Positions 1 to 5,544 of a stretch of 9,928 nucleotides of DNA are shown here, one piece after another. Numbering within the stretch: position 1 is the first letter of the stretch; each line of letters begins with the position of its first letter. Source of the stretch: JACRPI01 sp964385055 (GTDB taxonomy: Archaea > Nanobdellota > Nanobdellia > Woesearchaeales > DSVV01); assembly GCA_964385055.1 (NCBI GenBank), contig CAYLMH010000046.1, positions 1-9,928 of the forward strand, read 5' to 3'. Below the pieces are notes generated by a model that was not told where the DNA came from, did not search any database, and saw only the letters and a program-made list of their open reading frames with translations. The position numbers and the translations under genes are program-made.

Positions 1-23
1 CTCTTGACTTTTCCCTTTCCCAT
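1..23 (-). CDS. Start of a leftward gene, cut by the window edge
   Basis: Only the first seven codons are inside the window; they read MGKGKVK on the minus strand. The case for a real start is positional: a strong TATA box (GTTTATATACT on the minus strand, about 45-55) is centred about 27 bases upstream of this ATG. That is the same spacing seen before most other genes here and points to a leaderless mRNA. The basic N-terminus is compatible with an RNA-binding or ribosomal protein, but the fragment is too short to identify anything. Confidence 0.45.
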
Positions 24-44
24 CACTGTTTTCTGAGATGTTTA

Positions 45-54
45 AGTATATAAA
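45..54. promoter_or_regulatory. TATA box AGTATATAAA, usable in both directions
   Basis: A nearly symmetric TATA element. On the minus strand it lies about 27 bases before the ATG at 23. On the plus strand it could start a transcript near 75-80, giving the lipoprotein gene at 156 a leader of about 80 bases that would include the AAGGAG at 146-151. Confidence 0.6.
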
Positions 55-124
55 CGTTATAGGAGTATTGGTGAGTGGTTGTTGTTGAAGATAATCACTA
101 AGGAGTGGTAAAAACAGCGAAAAC

Positions 125-131
125 TATATAA
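125..131 (+). promoter_or_regulatory. TATA box for the small lipoprotein gene
   Basis: TATATAA preceded by purine-rich GCGAAAAC, which could act as a BRE. Its centre is about 28 bases from the ATG at 156, so a leaderless transcript is possible. An AAGGAG at 146-151, four bases before the ATG, would lie outside such a transcript and is useful only if transcription starts further upstream. Confidence 0.55.
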
Positions 132-155
132 GTAAGCTCGATTTTAAGGAGAAAT

Positions 156-776
156 ATGAAACAAGTAATACCAGTCATTGGTCTTGCAGCGTTAGTTGGC
201 TGTTCAGATTATGAATTGCATAGAAATGTTCAGGAAAATACTGTAGATACAGATATGGGTTCTTCAGATACGGGAAGTGCTTCTTTAGAAACATACGATC
301 CTTGTAATCCTTATGATGCAGGTTGGGATATTCCGCCTGCTGGAAATGAGCGGTCAGATTGTGTTGGAATTGAAGGATATGCACAACCGTATGCAGGGAT
401 GTTGAATACACAAATTTCTTATGGTGATTGTACTGTTAAGGGTCAACCTTATTCGAGAGTGTATGAGTCAGATGGAACAAATTACACAGATAATAATGTC
501 CTTTTAAGTGGTGGTTCATCTTGGTATTGTCCAGGTGACTTTTCTGTTTTGGGCTGGGCAGATTATTCAGGAGAGGATTCAGATGCTCTTTCAGAGTTAT
601 CTTTAGAAGCAAAAGTATGGATGCTTAACGAAGAAGAACGGGATAGTCTTCGATTGCTCTCTGAACAAGAGGAAGAAGATGTGCTTTACAATATCCATGA
701 ACCATTAACATATGCTCTTGAATGCAATGTAAATGCAACTTCTCTTGATGAAGATTGTATTGCGTTTTTGTATTAG
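156..776 (+). CDS. Small cysteine-rich lipoprotein of unknown function
   Basis: The 206-residue protein starts with a very short signal peptide (K2, hydrophobic stretch 3-14) ending in the lipobox LVGC, so the mature protein would begin at Cys16 and be lipid-anchored on the outer face of the membrane. Residues 17-47 form a polar Ser/Asp/Thr-rich linker. The body contains six further cysteines (50, 69, 92, 125, 190, 201), an even number that could form three disulfides in an extracytoplasmic domain. Residues 135-180 are acidic and Glu-rich. I recognise no catalytic motif and no named family. The start is supported by the lipobox, the TATA box at 125-131 and AAGGAG at 146-151. It is transcribed alone, followed by its own promoter region. 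Lipoprotein assignment is fairly secure; function is unknown. Confidence 0.85.
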   Translation: MKQVIPVIGLAALVGCSDYELHRNVQENTVDTDMGSSDTGSASLETYDPCNPYDAGWDIPPAGNERSDCVGIEGYAQPYAGMLNTQISYGDCTVKGQPYSRVYESDGTNYTDNNVLLSGGSSWYCPGDFSVLGWADYSGEDSDALSELSLEAKVWMLNEEERDSLRLLSEQEEEDVLYNIHEPLTYALECNVNATSLDEDCIAFLY

Positions 777-838
777 TCTCAATCAACAACCTCAAACCAT
801 TTCTAAACAGTAATATTCTCATAAAAAAGACATAAACA

Positions 839-846
839 TTATAATA
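839..846 (+). promoter_or_regulatory. TATA box for the zinc-ribbon gene
   Basis: TTATAATA, centred about 26 bases before the ATG at 868 but only about 20 before the in-frame ATG at 862. This spacing favours 868 as the start of a leaderless mRNA. The rest of 777-860 is AT-rich with no other visible feature. Confidence 0.5.
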
Positions 847-867
847 ACTACTCTTAGTAACATGAAG

Positions 868-1017
868 ATGAAATGCAAATGTGGTGGTGACTTTGTAGAA
901 AGTAAACATTTCAGCGAAGGTCTTTCACTAAATTGTATGAAATGCAGTCTTTGTAATGAGATATTATTCACACCAGAACAAATAAAAATAATCAAATTCA
1001 AAAAAAATATCTTCTAA
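868..1017 (+). CDS. 49-residue zinc-ribbon protein (YgiT/MqsA-N-like)
   Basis: The protein begins MKCKCGG and has a second cysteine cluster, C23-x2-C26-x2-C29, followed by NEILFTPEQ. A two-knuckle cysteine pattern closing with a (F/L)TPEQ segment resembles the small zinc ribbon at the N-terminus of YgiT/MqsA-type regulators, which fold around one zinc ion. The helix-turn-helix half of MqsA is absent, and no toxin gene is adjacent, so a toxin-antitoxin role is not supported. I chose the second ATG (868) over 862 because it gives the usual MKC start and fits the TATA spacing; 862 would add two residues. The TAA ends at 1017, directly against the opposing gene's TAG at 1018-1020. The C-terminus (IKIIKFKKNIF) is basic. 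Function: probable small metal-binding protein, otherwise unknown. Confidence 0.7.
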   Translation: MKCKCGGDFVESKHFSEGLSLNCMKCSLCNEILFTPEQIKIIKFKKNIF

Positions 1018-2295
1018 CTAAATCTTAAACACAGGCGCTCTGTTCTTATTCGCGACAAGAACCTGAACAACAACGCTGTTTGACGCGCCATTGCTGTCTG
1101 TCGCAGTCACAGTAACAGTATATGTTCCAGCGCTTTCATAATCCGTTTGCCATGTTCCTTGTGCATCAAATGGTTCGCTAAAGATCACAGTGTAGGAATC
1201 ACCTTCAGGATCGCTGATAGTAGGACTGAGAACTATTTTCTCCATCTCCTCAACACGAACATCATCGAGAGAAATGCTTGGTGCTTTGTTTTTATGTTCA
1301 ACCACAATAGAAACAGGCGAAGAGACAGATTCTTTGCCATCACTTGCAGTGACAGTAAGTGTATGTGTTCCTTCATCAGCGTCTGATGTCTGCCATGTTC
1401 CAGAAGAAGAAACAGGACTTTCGAAGGAAAAAGTAACAGTGTCGCCATCCTCGTCAGTCGCAGTAGGAGTTATAGTCACAAGATCGCCTGCGAGCGCGGT
1501 AATTGAATCAAGAGAAGCAAGAACAGGTGCTCTGTTCTCATCCGCAACAGTAAGAGTAATCTGCTCTTCAACAGTGGTTGTGCCGTCATTGACGGTGATT
1601 TTTGCAACGTAAACGCCGCTGTCCTCATAATCAGTCTGCCATTCTCCATTTTCGTTGAATGGTTTGCTGTAAAGAACGCTGACTTCATCTCCATTATAAT
1701 CAAAGATTTTTGGTTTCAACACAACAAGATCTCCTTCAGCGACAGTCATGTCTTCAAGACCGTCAATAGTGGGTGCTCTGTTTGCGGAGAGCACAAGAAT
1801 GACAACTTTTTTCTCCACTTCTGTTTTGCCGTCAGACGCGCTAATGGTCACAAGGTATGTTCCTTCATCGCCAATGCCTGTTTGCCATTCTCCTTTTTCG
1901 TCAAGCGGTCTGCTGTAAGAATAGGTAATAACATCTCCGTCAGGGTCAAGACCAATAGGATCAAACGCAATAAGATCACCTTCACGGTAGACGCGTTTGT
2001 CAAGAGCATCCTGTTCTTGCGCAGTAAGTTCATCTGCAATTTCTGTTTCACTCACTTCTTCGGGAATTTCAGTATTCTGTTCAGTTGCTTCAGTATCTTC
2101 TGTTGCGTTATTCATTTTAACATAAGAACTTCCTAAGTCCGTGGATTCATCAAGAGGAACAAACGTTGTCGGTGCAGAGAGAGAAAGATCTTCGATAACA
2201 GTAACAGTGCGCTCGCCACAGCTAGAAAGGAAAAGCAAAGTAACCAAAATAAATAATAATGCAAGAATTTCTGTCTTCAAAAATCGCTGTTTCAT
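1018..2295 (-). CDS. Lipoprotein with four tandem Ig/PKD-like repeats
   Basis: A 425-residue cell-surface protein. From the ATG at 2295 the signal peptide is MKQRFLK followed by a hydrophobic stretch and lipobox FLSSC (lipid Cys26). Residues about 60-98 form a Glu/Thr-rich linker. Four repeats follow, each with a GDxV segment, a G(E/T)WQT turn, a G(T/V)(Y/H)xxxxTxxDG strand pair and an N(R/K)AP junction. The junctions fall at 172, 254, 336 and 418, an exact 82-residue period. This pattern belongs to the Ig-like/PKD/cadherin-like beta-sandwich folds that act as stalks or adhesion modules; no enzymatic domain is present. The protein stops seven residues into a fifth unit (NRAPVFKI), so it may be a shortened member of a longer repeat family. 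A GTG at 2304 would add three residues; ATG gives a typical signal peptide. Expression probably comes from the TATA box at 2390-2400, giving a leader of roughly 70 bases. Confidence 0.9.
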   Translation of the reverse strand: MKQRFLKTEILALLFILVTLLFLSSCGERTVTVIEDLSLSAPTTFVPLDESTDLGSSYVKMNNATEDTEATEQNTEIPEEVSETEIADELTAQEQDALDKRVYREGDLIAFDPIGLDPDGDVITYSYSRPLDEKGEWQTGIGDEGTYLVTISASDGKTEVEKKVVILVLSANRAPTIDGLEDMTVAEGDLVVLKPKIFDYNGDEVSVLYSKPFNENGEWQTDYEDSGVYVAKITVNDGTTTVEEQITLTVADENRAPVLASLDSITALAGDLVTITPTATDEDGDTVTFSFESPVSSSGTWQTSDADEGTHTLTVTASDGKESVSSPVSIVVEHKNKAPSISLDDVRVEEMEKIVLSPTISDPEGDSYTVIFSEPFDAQGTWQTDYESAGTYTVTVTATDSNGASNSVVVQVLVANKNRAPVFKI

Positions 2296-2389
2296 CACTG
2301 TCACACTCTTTTTTTGTCTTTTCTGTAAACACTGTCCAGATCCGTTTTCAAAAAAACGAATGCATGCTGCAAGTATCAGAGCCCCACAA

Positions 2390-2400
2390 CTATATAAAGT
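2390..2400 (-). promoter_or_regulatory. TATA box for the repeat lipoprotein gene
   Basis: ACTTTATATAG on the minus strand, the best TATA element in the 2296-2507 divergent region. It predicts a start near 2369 and a leader of about 70 bases, unlike the leaderless neighbours. A weaker TTTACA near 2325-2330 would be closer to the gene. Confidence 0.5.
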
Positions 2401-2473
2401 TTATCACGTCGGTAAATTTCATTACCTGCGAAGGACAGATCATGAAACAACATTTATAATATTTAAGGAAAGC

Positions 2474-2482
2474 ATTATATAG
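2474..2482 (+). promoter_or_regulatory. TATA box for the 110-residue orphan gene
   Basis: ATTATATAG, centred about 30 bases before the ATG at 2508, consistent with a leaderless or nearly leaderless transcript. A second AT-rich box (ATTTATAAT) lies near 2452-2460. Confidence 0.6.
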
Positions 2483-2507
2483 CTTAGTCGCGTATCTATT
2501 TTTTTGC

Positions 2508-2840
2508 ATGGACCGATTCTATAATCATATTGAAAATCTCGTTGAAAAGGAGAAGAAAGAGCAGTCTGGATTAGAGAGTATTCCACAAAAGACAGAGCAG
2601 TCAGATATTCCTGTACAACAGAAGAAAAAGGCTGATCCTACTATAATTCTGCAGCCTATAACGCCGAATCATATTCTTCGTGTGCAGAACAGGGAAATAG
2701 ATCTTCCAGAAGCGCCAGAAGAAAAAATGGAAATCCCTGTTATTCCGGACATGAAAAAGGCAGAAGAAGATTACAACAGCATTGATTATCAGATTATTGC
2801 GTTTAACTTGTGGAAGTCGAAGGCAAAAGAATTGTTTTGA
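2508..2840 (+). CDS. Charged 110-residue protein of unknown function
   Basis: A soluble protein with no signal peptide or membrane segment and no cysteine. Residues 1-20 (starting MDRFYNHIENLVEKEKKEQ) look helical and highly charged. The centre (20-85) is rich in Gln, Pro, Lys and Glu and is probably disordered, with an Ile/Leu-rich patch at 45-60. The C-terminus (DYQIIAFNLWKSKAKELF) looks like an amphipathic helix that could bind a partner. I recognise no family. The gene has its own TATA box, no competing reading frame of quality, and a T-rich terminator region after the stop, all of which support a real gene. A role as an adaptor or scaffold peptide is conceivable but not shown. Confidence 0.65.
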   Translation: MDRFYNHIENLVEKEKKEQSGLESIPQKTEQSDIPVQQKKKADPTIILQPITPNHILRVQNREIDLPEAPEEKMEIPVIPDMKKAEEDYNSIDYQIIAFNLWKSKAKELF

Positions 2841-2844
2841 GCGT

Positions 2845-2880
2845 ATTTTGTTCTTATTCTTGTAGGTTTTTCCTGTTTTT
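2845..2880 (+). terminator. T-rich terminator after the 110-residue gene
   Basis: The sequence after the stop holds TTTT, and two TTTTT runs at 2867-2871 and 2876-2880 on the coding strand. This matches archaeal U-tract termination. It separates this gene from repeat copy 1. Confidence 0.5.
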
Positions 2881-2910
2881 GTCAATTTTCAGATAATAAA
2901 ACAAAGAATA

Positions 2911-3013
2911 CCCCATTGCACTTTAGTGCAATGGGTCCCCCTGACAGTTGGCTTTTGCTGGTGCGCGTATTTGTTTTGTTGCTGAACTGCTCTTTGAATC
3001 GCCTTACAGTCCT
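2911..3013 (-). repeat. Intergenic repeat copy 1, candidate small-RNA locus
   Basis: One of two related intergenic elements (the other is at 7987-8083). Plus-strand left end: a perfect 10-bp hairpin, CCCATTGCAC (2912-2921), loop TTTA, GTGCAATGGG (2926-2935), followed by TCCCCCTG (2936-2943). A 22-base block (2953-2974) matches copy 2 at 19 of 22 positions, all three changes being transitions. AATCGCCTTAC (2997-3007) and AGTCCT (3008-3013) are also shared. Read on the minus strand the unit starts at AGGACT, about 20 bases after a conserved TATA-like box, and ends with the hairpin and the T-rich GGGGTATTCTTTGTTTT. It begins about 60 bases past the stop of the leftward rsuA-like gene and sits between the terminators of two convergent genes. 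Neither strand keeps an open frame across both copies. The repeat is seen directly; the small-RNA reading is inference, and a non-autonomous mobile element is the main alternative. Confidence 0.75.
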
Positions 3014-3028
3014 AAAGAATCCCTAATC

Positions 3029-3039
3029 TTTATTATTTA
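3029..3039 (-). promoter_or_regulatory. Conserved TATA-like box of repeat copy 1
   Basis: TAAATAATAAA on the minus strand, identical to 8101-8111 beside copy 2 and at nearly the same distance (15 against 17 bases) from the AGGACT block. Conservation of this box with the element suggests that it is part of the unit and could start transcription around 3008-3013. Confidence 0.5.
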
Positions 3040-3062
3040 ATTTAAGCGAATCTAATAAACAG

Positions 3063-3078
3063 AAAAAATAGCGAAAAA
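3063..3078 (-). terminator. T-tract terminator after the rsuA-like gene
   Basis: On the minus strand, a T5 run (3074-3078) and a T6 run (3063-3068) follow about 22-37 bases after the stop at 3100. U-tracts of this kind end archaeal transcripts, so repeat copy 1 is probably not simply part of the upstream gene's mRNA. Confidence 0.45.
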
Positions 3079-3099
3079 GAATAGATAACAAGCGATGAA

Positions 3100-3822
3100 T
3101 TACTTAATCAACATCTTTTTAATCAATTCTTCACTATATTCTCTCCAATGCCCTTCTTCAAGTTTACCGAGCTGCAATGTACCGATTGCAATGCGAGATA
3201 ACGCGACAACTTCACTCCCCGCTGCTTCGATCATCTTGCGCACTTGCCTGTTTTTTCCTTCAACAATAGAAATAGTGAGTGTTCGATCATCGATCTTCTC
3301 AACAACAGCAGGAAGAGTTTGATATTTCACGTTCTCTACTAAAATAACCACTCCTTTTTGCAGTGCTTCAAGCTGTTTTTCAGTTACTCTTTGTTTCAGC
3401 GAAACCCGATACGTCTTTGGAACTTTTCGTTTTGGTTCTAAGAGTGCAGCAGAAAAAGCGCCGTCATTGGTGATAATAAGTAAGCCTGTTGTCTCAACAT
3501 CAAGTCGACCGACAGGAAACAAAGAATTCTTTACTTCATCAGGAAGATCAAGGATTTTTACAACGTAAGGATCACGGTCATTCTTTTGACAGGAAAAACC
3601 TGTTGGTTTGTTCAGGACAAAATATCGTTTGGTCTGAAAAAAGATTTCTTTTCCATCAACGCAGAACGTTCGTTTTGCTGGAGCGAATTGAAATTGCAAT
3701 GCCTTTGTCACAACGCCATCAATAGTTATCTGCCCAGCATTTGCTACAGAGATGATTTGTTCTTTTGTGCTAAATAGTCCTGATTGTTTTAATGCTTGGT
3801 AAACAGTAATTTTTTTAGTCAT
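3100..3822 (-). CDS. rsuA: RsuA/RluB-family pseudouridine synthase
   Basis: A 240-residue enzyme that converts a specific rRNA uridine to pseudouridine. Residues 1-60 form an S4-like RNA-binding domain (TVYQALKQSGLFSTKEQ... through GQITIDG). The catalytic domain follows, with YFVLNKPTGFSCQ (67-79), the signature FPVGRLDVETTGLLIITNDG whose Asp108 is the catalytic aspartate, KTYRV (136-140) and the C-terminal EGKNRQVRKM motif (188-197). Length and domain order match RsuA/RluB/RluF. In E. coli RsuA modifies 16S U516 and RluB 23S U2605; which position is used here cannot be read from sequence. The family is mainly bacterial, so transfer into an archaeal genome is plausible. The ATG at 3822 is supported by TTTAATAA at 3846-3853, 27 bases upstream, implying a leaderless mRNA. 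The gene symbol marks the family only. Confidence 0.92.
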   Translation of the reverse strand: MTKKITVYQALKQSGLFSTKEQIISVANAGQITIDGVVTKALQFQFAPAKRTFCVDGKEIFFQTKRYFVLNKPTGFSCQKNDRDPYVVKILDLPDEVKNSLFPVGRLDVETTGLLIITNDGAFSAALLEPKRKVPKTYRVSLKQRVTEKQLEALQKGVVILVENVKYQTLPAVVEKIDDRTLTISIVEGKNRQVRKMIEAAGSEVVALSRIAIGTLQLGKLEEGHWREYSEELIKKMLIK

Positions 3823-3845
3823 GGTGAAGTTGAAATCATAAGAAT

Positions 3846-3853
3846 TTATTAAA
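3846..3853 (-). promoter_or_regulatory. TATA box for the rsuA-like gene
   Basis: TTTAATAA on the minus strand, centred about 27 bases from the ATG at 3822. It lies in the 35-base gap after the 83-residue gene, so rsuA has its own promoter and need not be cotranscribed. Confidence 0.55.
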
Positions 3854-3857
3854 TGTG

Positions 3858-4109
3858 TTATATTTCGTGTCCTCTAACATAATCATGAATTGCTCGTTCA
3901 TATGCAGCAGGAGTGGGATTCCCATTTGCAATATGTGCTTTCATGGTTTGATAATCACTAATCCTTCCAAGATGCGGACCGCGAAATGGATCTGTCCGAA
4001 CTTCTTGAAGCGCGTTGAAATCAGGAGTACGAACATCGCCAACAAGAGTGGTAAGAATGTGACCCAAAGAATGAAAACTGCCACAGGTTTTTGTGTTTGG
4101 ATCTGCCAT
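3858..4109 (-). CDS. Histidine-rich 83-residue protein, unknown function
   Basis: The protein starts MADPNTKTCGSFHSLGH and ends AIHDYVRGHEI. It has six histidines (13, 17, 46, 59, 75, 81), one cysteine (9), no signal peptide and no transmembrane segment. The C-terminal half (about 52-80) looks helical. I recognise no family. Three things argue that it is real although a longer frame overlaps on the other strand: its amino acid composition is balanced and protein-like, a TATA box (TTTTAAAA, 4133-4140) is centred 27 bases before the ATG as in the neighbouring genes, and it fills the gap between two secure genes in the same direction (49 bases after the aminotransferase, 35 before rsuA). The overlapping plus-strand frame has no such promoter and runs into the aminotransferase. 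Confidence 0.65.
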   Translation of the reverse strand: MADPNTKTCGSFHSLGHILTTLVGDVRTPDFNALQEVRTDPFRGPHLGRISDYQTMKAHIANGNPTPAAYERAIHDYVRGHEI

Positions 4110-4132
4110 TTCTCAAGAAAAGAGACCTTTGT

Positions 4133-4140
4133 TTTTAAAA
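4133..4140 (-). promoter_or_regulatory. TATA box for the 83-residue gene
   Basis: TTTTAAAA on the minus strand, centred about 27 bases before the ATG at 4109, immediately downstream of the aminotransferase stop at 4159. It suggests independent, leaderless transcription. Confidence 0.55.
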
Positions 4141-4158
4141 TATATCAGATATTTGCGC

Positions 4159-5466
4159 TTAACTATGTCCTTCTGCGCACATACCGTACTTGCATATTTC
4201 TCCTTTGTGAATAACACCTTTTGTACGACAAACAGCGAGTGCAGAGGAAAGCTGTTCCATAAACACATCAATTTCGTCAGAATGCACAATATACGGAGGC
4301 AGCAGCCTGATTCCCTCTTTCCCGCAGCCCAAAACAATAACACCTTGTTTGAGTAATTGAAGAACAAGATCATCCCGCATCTTTTTAGAAGGCAAATCGA
4401 ATGCGTTCATTAAACCAAGACCACGAATATGTTGTATAGAATCATTTTGTTGAGCAATTTCATTCAAGGCCGCACGAAAATATTTTCCATGTTTCTCATT
4501 CTTCTCAAGAAGTTTTTCCTTTTTAATCGTGCGGATCGTTGCAATGCCATTTGCTAAATCAAGCGCATGACCTCCGCCCCAGGTAGAGGAAATAGAGCCA
4601 TGTTCAGCAGGAAACATTTTTTTGTTTGCGAGTGTTGCGCCAACCTGCAATGCTTTTGCAGAACTGATAACATCAGGTTCAATATTGTAATGTTCAAACG
4701 CCCACCAGCGCCCAGTTCTTCCCATGCCAGACTGCACTTCATCTGCGATAAAAGGAATATTGTGCTGCCATGCTAATTTTCGTGTTTCTGTAATCATTTT
4801 TTTTGAAGCAACGCGATATCCTCCTTCTCCTTGCAAGTGTTCAACGATCACAAAACCAACATCTTCAGGAGCAACATCTCGTTGGAGTAACTCCTCAAAC
4901 TGCGCAGGAGCGCTCTCATCAAAAGCAAGCCGCCGCATATTCATGCTGAAATAATTCTTTTTGTGGACCATTTTCGAATTAGTGCAGGAAAGCGCGCCAA
5001 CAGTTCTACCATGAAATGCGCCGCTAAAACTAATTCCTATTTTTGCGGTTGGTTTTTTTCGCATACAAATTTTGAGTGCGTTTTCCACTGCTTCTGCGCC
5101 ACTGTTAATAAAAAATCCTGCGTCAATATTTTTTGGAGTAATTCGAAGTAATTCCTCAAGAAGGTCGAGATGTTCTTTCACAGTAAAATCTTGTCCTGCA
5201 AATTTGAGTGGACTTCTCCCAAGATATTCTTTGGAAACAGCAAGCAGCGCAGGATGATTATATCCCAATGGATTAGATGCAATTTGCGATCCAAAATCAA
5301 GAAAAGTGTTGCCGTCAATATCTGTGCAGTAAGAGCCATTTCCTTTGGAAGAATGAACAAAAGGATAGCTGACACTCCAGCCACCGTTGACTCGTTGAAG
5401 CGTATTCAGTATTTTTGCGGAGTTTGGTCCAGGAAGCGCTGTTTTAACAGAAGGTTTGAGCATCAT
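4159..5466 (-). CDS. Class-III PLP-dependent aminotransferase
   Basis: A 435-residue enzyme of the ornithine/4-aminobutyrate aminotransferase family (fold type I), which moves an amino group, usually a terminal one, to 2-oxoglutarate or another oxo acid using pyridoxal phosphate. Visible landmarks are DGNTFLDFGSQIA (51-63), the cofactor phosphate loop NSGAEAVENAL (121-131), FHGRT (151-155), Asp242 in ADEVQSGMGRTG which binds the pyridine nitrogen, the Schiff-base Lys271 in SSAKALQVG, Thr295 in STWGGG and Arg387 in GIRLLPP. Substrate cannot be fixed from these residues; GABA, lysine, ornithine or acetylornithine are possible. A succinate-semialdehyde dehydrogenase gene two genes away makes GABA attractive. 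The C-terminal 20 residues carry an unusual His/Cys pattern (H420, C425, C430, H434). Two adjacent ATGs (5466, 5463) follow GAAAGG; the TATA box at 5487-5496 fits either. Promoter is shared back-to-back with the Nudix-like gene. Confidence 0.93.
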   Translation of the reverse strand: MMLKPSVKTALPGPNSAKILNTLQRVNGGWSVSYPFVHSSKGNGSYCTDIDGNTFLDFGSQIASNPLGYNHPALLAVSKEYLGRSPLKFAGQDFTVKEHLDLLEELLRITPKNIDAGFFINSGAEAVENALKICMRKKPTAKIGISFSGAFHGRTVGALSCTNSKMVHKKNYFSMNMRRLAFDESAPAQFEELLQRDVAPEDVGFVIVEHLQGEGGYRVASKKMITETRKLAWQHNIPFIADEVQSGMGRTGRWWAFEHYNIEPDVISSAKALQVGATLANKKMFPAEHGSISSTWGGGHALDLANGIATIRTIKKEKLLEKNEKHGKYFRAALNEIAQQNDSIQHIRGLGLMNAFDLPSKKMRDDLVLQLLKQGVIVLGCGKEGIRLLPPYIVHSDEIDVFMEQLSSALAVCRTKGVIHKGEICKYGMCAEGHS

Positions 5467-5486
5467 CCTTTCTCTCTAAGAAAATA

Positions 5487-5496
5487 GATATATAAA
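5487..5496 (-). promoter_or_regulatory. TATA box for the aminotransferase gene
   Basis: TTTATATATC on the minus strand, a near-consensus archaeal TATA box, centred 25-28 bases before the two candidate ATGs. It forms the left half of a 78-base divergent promoter region. Confidence 0.7.
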
Positions 5497-5513
5497 CCTT
5501 TCTTTGGAGGAAC

Positions 5514-5521
5514 TTTTAAAA
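5514..5521 (+). promoter_or_regulatory. TATA box for the Nudix-like gene
   Basis: TTTTAAAA centred about 27 bases before the ATG at 5545, with no Shine-Dalgarno motif in between: leaderless type. It lies about 18 bases from the opposing TATA box, so the two promoters may compete or be co-regulated. Confidence 0.6.
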
Positions 5522-5544
5522 ATCGTTATCACTTTCTTTGTTTT

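Noticed and set aside
71..88. Short frame (GTG to TGA) after AGGAG in the leader region of the small lipoprotein gene
   Set aside because: Only five codons, with no sign of conservation; probably chance.
868..1017. Toxin-antitoxin module based on the YgiT/MqsA-like zinc ribbon
   Set aside because: No helix-turn-helix domain and no adjacent small toxin gene; the neighbours are unrelated surface proteins.
2296..2304. GTG start three codons upstream for the repeat lipoprotein
   Set aside because: The ATG at 2295 gives a normal lysine-led signal peptide, and no ribosome-binding site favours the GTG.
2931..3024. Plus-strand frames starting MGPP in both repeat copies
   Set aside because: The two copies agree for only four residues and then shift frame relative to each other; no promoter or ribosome-binding site precedes them.
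3855..4214. A 119-codon plus-strand frame across the 83-residue gene and the aminotransferase end
   Set aside because: It overlaps two better-supported minus-strand genes, has a Cys/Phe/Ile-rich shadow-like composition and no TATA box.
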